Shown here: piece after piece, positions 60,891 to 64,000 of the stretch
Position numbering within the stretch: position 1 is the first letter of the stretch
How the letters are laid out: each line of letters begins with the position of its first letter
Assembly: GCF_017826695.1 (NCBI RefSeq)
Contig: NZ_JAFFZW010000012.1
Span: 80,240-144,239 of the forward strand
DNA from: Pseudomonas alliivorans
Lineage (GTDB): Bacteria > Pseudomonadota > Gammaproteobacteria > Pseudomonadales > Pseudomonadaceae
DNA length: 64,000 nt
Reading direction: 5' to 3'
Made by a program: the position numbers and the translations under genes
The notes under the pieces: generated by a model
Seen by the model: only the letters and a program-made list of their open reading frames with translations
What the model was told of the DNA's origin: nothing
Databases searched by the model: none

Positions 60891-61220
60891 TCAGTTGACC
60901 CACACTCCGGCATGCCAATGCCATCCATCACTCGCGCTTTCCCAGTGCGGGTGCACATAGCGATAGCCCGGTCGCTCCGCTACCCAATGGCCGTGAACTG
61001 GCACATATCGTCCGTCACTCCAGTGCCAGTAGCCGCGTGACCAGACATACCCCGGACGAGGTGCAGGTTCCACCTCGATCACCCGCTCGGGAGGCGGCTG
61101 AGGCGCGATCACTTCAACATACTCATGGGGCGGCGGTCGTCGTTCATGGACGATTCGCTCTTCGACACAGCCGGATGCCACTACCAGTGTCGCAACCAAT
61201 ATCCCGTAACGTAAGAACAT
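60891..61220 (-). CDS. YXWGXW-repeat lipoprotein
   Basis: 109 residues. Lipoprotein signal with VASGC lipobox, then a Pro-rich linker (VIAPQPPPERVIEVEPAPRPG), then WSRGYWHWSDGRYVPVHGHWVAERPGY with the YxWxxG-type aromatic repeats of the family. Located in the outer membrane or periplasm. Function unknown. GGAGG five bases before the ATG sets the start. Confidence 0.88.
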   Translation of the reverse strand: MFLRYGILVATLVVASGCVEERIVHERRPPPHEYVEVIAPQPPPERVIEVEPAPRPGYVWSRGYWHWSDGRYVPVHGHWVAERPGYRYVHPHWESASDGWHWHAGVWVN

Positions 61221-61473
61221 GTTGCCTCCTCGGAATGCTCCGCAGGTGGAATGCAGCAGAGGCCGGTGCCGGGCTGCTTGCATGTCAGTGCGCAGGGATA
61301 TTTGTAACAGTTTGAATCTGTACTTCGCCTGAACTTGACGCACACTTGCTACGCAACAGGGACTGCTCGATAGGCAATATTTCTTTTTCACATGCTGATT
61401 TTTGCGTTGAGATAAAGCCTGTATTCCAGCACCATTCTGGTCCCCGAAGGCTTCAGATGGACAGGATTCCGGC

Positions 61474-63765
61474 ATGCTGGACGCTAACGCAACCCATATC
61501 TCCCTCACGCTGGAGGGCATATCCGTTGACTCTCAAGTGCTTGCTTTCGTCGGTCGCGAAGCGCTCAACCAGCCGTATTGCTTTGACATCGAACTGGTCA
61601 GCGCACGACCTGACATTGCACTTGAAGAACTGCTGCACAAGCGCGCCTGCCTGACCTTTGGTGCCACCGGCAAGGGTGTCATCCACGGTCTGGTCTATCG
61701 CATCGAGCAAGGTGACTCCGGCAAGAGGCTGACCCGTTACAGCATCAGTCTGGTGCCTCAGCTTGCCTACCTGCGACACAATCACGACCAGCAGATCTTC
61801 CAGCAACTGTCAGTGCCAAAGATCATCGCTCAGGTGCTGGAAGCTCGCGGCATCCTGGCTGATGCGTATCGCTTTCAGCTCGGCGCGGTTTACCCCGAGC
61901 GTGATTACTGCGTGCAGTACGATGAGTCCGACCTGCATTTCATCCAGCGGCTTTGTGAAGAAGAGGGGATTCATTTTCACTTTCAGCACTCCGCCAGCGG
62001 ACACACTCTGGTGTTCGGAGACGATCAGACGGTGTTCCCCAAGCTGGCGCCCGTGAGCTATCAACAGGACTCCGGCATGGCTGCCGAGCAACCGGTGATC
62101 AAGCGCTTCAATCTGCGCCTGGAAACCCGTACCACCCGCGTCAGCCGCCGCGATTACGACTTTGAAAAGCCCAGCGTTCTGCCCGAAAGCTCGGCTAAAA
62201 GCGAGTTTGCTCCGGACCTTGAAGATTATGATTATCCGGGGCGGTTCACCGACCGTGCCCGCGGCAAACAACTGACCACGCGAGCCCTTGAGCGCCATCG
62301 CAGCGACTATCATCTGGCAGAAGGCAAAGGCGACGAGCCGACGCTGGTCAGCGGCCACTTTCTGGCTCTTAACGAACATCCACGCGCCGAATGGAACGAT
62401 CTGTGGTTGCTGCTGGAGGTTATTCACGAAGGCAAGCAGCCGCAGGTGCTCGGCGAGAACATCACCAGCGACGTGACCGACAACAAGGATGATTTCCACC
62501 AGGGCTACCGCAACCGTTTTCTTGCCACACCCTGGGATGCCCACTTTCGTCCGGCGCTCGAACATCCGAAACCCAAGGTGCTCAGCAGCCAGACCGCCAT
62601 CGTCACCGGCCCGGCAGGTGAAGAGATCCACACCGATCCGTACGGCCGCGTCAAAGTGCAGTTCTTCTGGGATCGCGAAGGTCAGTCGGATGGCAACACC
62701 ACGTGCTGGCTGCGCGTTGCCAACGGCTGGGCGGGCAGCGCTTACGGCGCAATCGCTATTCCGCGCATAGGTATGGAAGTACTTGTCACCTTTCTTGAAG
62801 GCGATCCTGATCAGCCGCTGATCACCGGCTGCCTGTATCACAAGGAAAACCTTGTGCCCTACGAGCTGCCCGCCAACAAGACCCGCAGCACCTTCAAAAC
62901 CCTCAGTTCGCCGGGCGGTCAGGGCTACAACGAGTTTCGTATTGAAGACAGGAAAGGCGCCGAACAGATCTACATCCATGCCCAGCGTGACTGGGATGAG
63001 AACATCGAGCACGACCAGAAGATCCACATCGGCAACGATCGGCACGACACCGTCGAAGCCAATGTACTCAGCCAGTTCAAGGTTGAAGAACACCGCATCA
63101 CGCATCTGGACCGCAAGACCGAAACCCGTGCCGACGATCACCTGACCGTAGGTGCGACGCAGCATCTGAAGGTAGGCACCGCGCAATTCGTAGAAGCCGG
63201 TCAGGAAATCCACTACCACGCAGGGCAGAAGGTGGTGGTGGAAGGGGGCATGGAGCTCACGTCCAAGGCATGCGGGAGTTTCATCAAGCTCGATGCCGGT
63301 GGCGTGACGATCAGCGGGGCGGAGGTGAAAGTCAATACAGGAGGTTCTGCGGGTGTCGGGACCGGGATCGGTATTCTGGCCCCGCTCATTCCTGGGCTGG
63401 CTGCTGTCGATGTCGCCGGGAATCTGATGAAAGAAGCTAAGGCCAACCCGACCTGGCTTGAGCTGAACCTGCATTATGACAACCTTGAGCCAGTGCCTGG
63501 CGCGTTGTATCGCGTGGACTTTGCCGATGGGTCGACACGCGAAGGTGTGCTGGACGACGACGGCTTCGCCCGGCTCGAAGATGTTCCGCAAGGCCCGGCA
63601 AAGGTCTACTACGGCGAAGATCCGAGGCCGTTCACTCGCGAAAGCGTGACCGTTGTCCAGAACTCGGATGAAAAAGTTAACGAAGACCTACGCAAACTCG
63701 GTCTCGACCCAGACCAGATCGATCTACAGGCATTGGTGGAAAAAGCCGCAGGGAGAGTGTCATGA
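61474..63765 (+). CDS. vgrG: Type VI secretion tip protein VgrG with C-terminal extension
   Basis: 763 residues. A gp27-like N-terminal half (LTLEGISVDSQVLAFVGREALNQPYCFDIEL) is followed by the gp5-like OB domain (IHTDPYGRVKVQFFWDREG, PRIGMEVLVTFLEGDPDQPLITGCLYH). A beta-helix needle follows, then an extension of about 100 residues (WLELNLHYDNLEPVPGALYRVDFADGSTREGVLDDDGFA) that looks like a transthyretin-like cargo adaptor. It forms the puncturing spike. Its stop overlaps the next gene's start in ATGA, marking that gene as cargo. Confidence 0.92.
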   Translation: MLDANATHISLTLEGISVDSQVLAFVGREALNQPYCFDIELVSARPDIALEELLHKRACLTFGATGKGVIHGLVYRIEQGDSGKRLTRYSISLVPQLAYLRHNHDQQIFQQLSVPKIIAQVLEARGILADAYRFQLGAVYPERDYCVQYDESDLHFIQRLCEEEGIHFHFQHSASGHTLVFGDDQTVFPKLAPVSYQQDSGMAAEQPVIKRFNLRLETRTTRVSRRDYDFEKPSVLPESSAKSEFAPDLEDYDYPGRFTDRARGKQLTTRALERHRSDYHLAEGKGDEPTLVSGHFLALNEHPRAEWNDLWLLLEVIHEGKQPQVLGENITSDVTDNKDDFHQGYRNRFLATPWDAHFRPALEHPKPKVLSSQTAIVTGPAGEEIHTDPYGRVKVQFFWDREGQSDGNTTCWLRVANGWAGSAYGAIAIPRIGMEVLVTFLEGDPDQPLITGCLYHKENLVPYELPANKTRSTFKTLSSPGGQGYNEFRIEDRKGAEQIYIHAQRDWDENIEHDQKIHIGNDRHDTVEANVLSQFKVEEHRITHLDRKTETRADDHLTVGATQHLKVGTAQFVEAGQEIHYHAGQKVVVEGGMELTSKACGSFIKLDAGGVTISGAEVKVNTGGSAGVGTGIGILAPLIPGLAAVDVAGNLMKEAKANPTWLELNLHYDNLEPVPGALYRVDFADGSTREGVLDDDGFARLEDVPQGPAKVYYGEDPRPFTRESVTVVQNSDEKVNEDLRKLGLDPDQIDLQALVEKAAGRVS

Positions 63766-64000
63766 GCGGGGAAGTCACTGAAGGAACAAACGGCGGCGAA
63801 GACCGCAGCGACGCTTATCAGGAGGCTGCTGTTGAACTGGCCAAGGGTATTGCGCTCGGTGCCGTCCCTTTTCTGGGCCAGGCCATCGACGCTTATGACA
63901 CCATCGAGTCGTCGATCGTCCTTTACAACTCAGAGTCGACAGCAGGCAAGGAAGACGCGCAGTTTGACCTGTTGATGGCCATCATTGGCTGGATTCCAGG
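63762..64000 (+). CDS. Probable type VI effector, N-terminal part (cut by window edge)
   Basis: 79 residues visible. After a short acidic start comes AVELAKGIALGAVPFLGQAIDAYDTIESSIVLYN and DLLMAIIGWIPG, the hydrophobic pretoxin-like segment often found N-terminal to toxin domains in VgrG-linked effectors. The toxic activity, at the C-terminus, is outside the window. Coupled to vgrG by ATGA. Confidence 0.65.
   Translation, partial: MSGEVTEGTNGGEDRSDAYQEAAVELAKGIALGAVPFLGQAIDAYDTIESSIVLYNSESTAGKEDAQFDLLMAIIGWIP

Overview
The window reads as a chromosome segment of a Pseudomonas of the syringae group. The basis is codon and base use typical of GC-rich pseudomonads, HopJ-family and SlyD/TrxB/CysZ orthologues, a PpSB1-type short LOV protein, and remnants of the palindromic intergenic repeats familiar from P. 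syringae. The species call is inference from remembered gene content; no search was run. No rRNA, tRNA, CRISPR array or insertion sequence was seen.

Layout. 1-7.4 kb: housekeeping genes (acyltransferase, small zinc-ribbon and DUF2007 proteins, a YedK-like protein with altered active-site positions, an M48 lipoprotein protease, a GDT1-type Mn transporter behind a yybP-ykoY riboswitch, rsmC, a hydroxyacid dehydrogenase, a LysE exporter). 7.6-17.1 kb: an acyl-CoA ligase, DUF1302 and DUF1329 envelope proteins, a MalT-like LuxR regulator, and a convergent HD-GYP phosphodiesterase. 17.4-27 kb: a pyrimidine-degradation locus, rutABCDF reading left and a four-gene BMP-type ABC importer reading right, with rutR between them. 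Each operon is preceded by the same module of NtrC-like dyad, RutR box and sigma-54 promoter, at matching spacing and in mirror image. 27-35 kb: OmpA-like lipoprotein, acyltransferase, pta, slyD, glutathione peroxidase, an OYE reductase and a GT4 glycosyltransferase. 35-37.3 kb: a small accessory patch with a frameshifted flhE-like gene and two unrecognised genes.

37.3-49.2 kb: cysZ, peroxiredoxin, trxB, a HopJ/DUF1244 pair, and folM-folE-folX. Nearby lie a MerR/LitR-type regulator and a LOV blue-light receptor, with a LitR-like operator in front of folM. This looks like a light-response module controlling pterin synthesis. 49.3-59 kb: a leucine dehydrogenase-like gene, then a five-gene leftward operon (wecB, BcsB-like, nfrB, nfrA, a DUF4434-like protein). 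It resembles the E. coli NfrA/NfrB/WecB exopolysaccharide (phage N4 receptor) system with added BcsB-like and TIM-barrel-like partners. 59-64 kb: yebG with a perfect LexA box, psiE, a YXWGXW lipoprotein, and a vgrG followed by the start of its probable type VI effector, cut by the window edge.

The signals most worth a second look are the mirrored NtrC/RutR/sigma-54 modules around rutR, the LOV/LitR/fol association, the extended nfr-type polysaccharide operon, the A7-tract frameshift in the flhE-like gene, and the YedK active-site changes.
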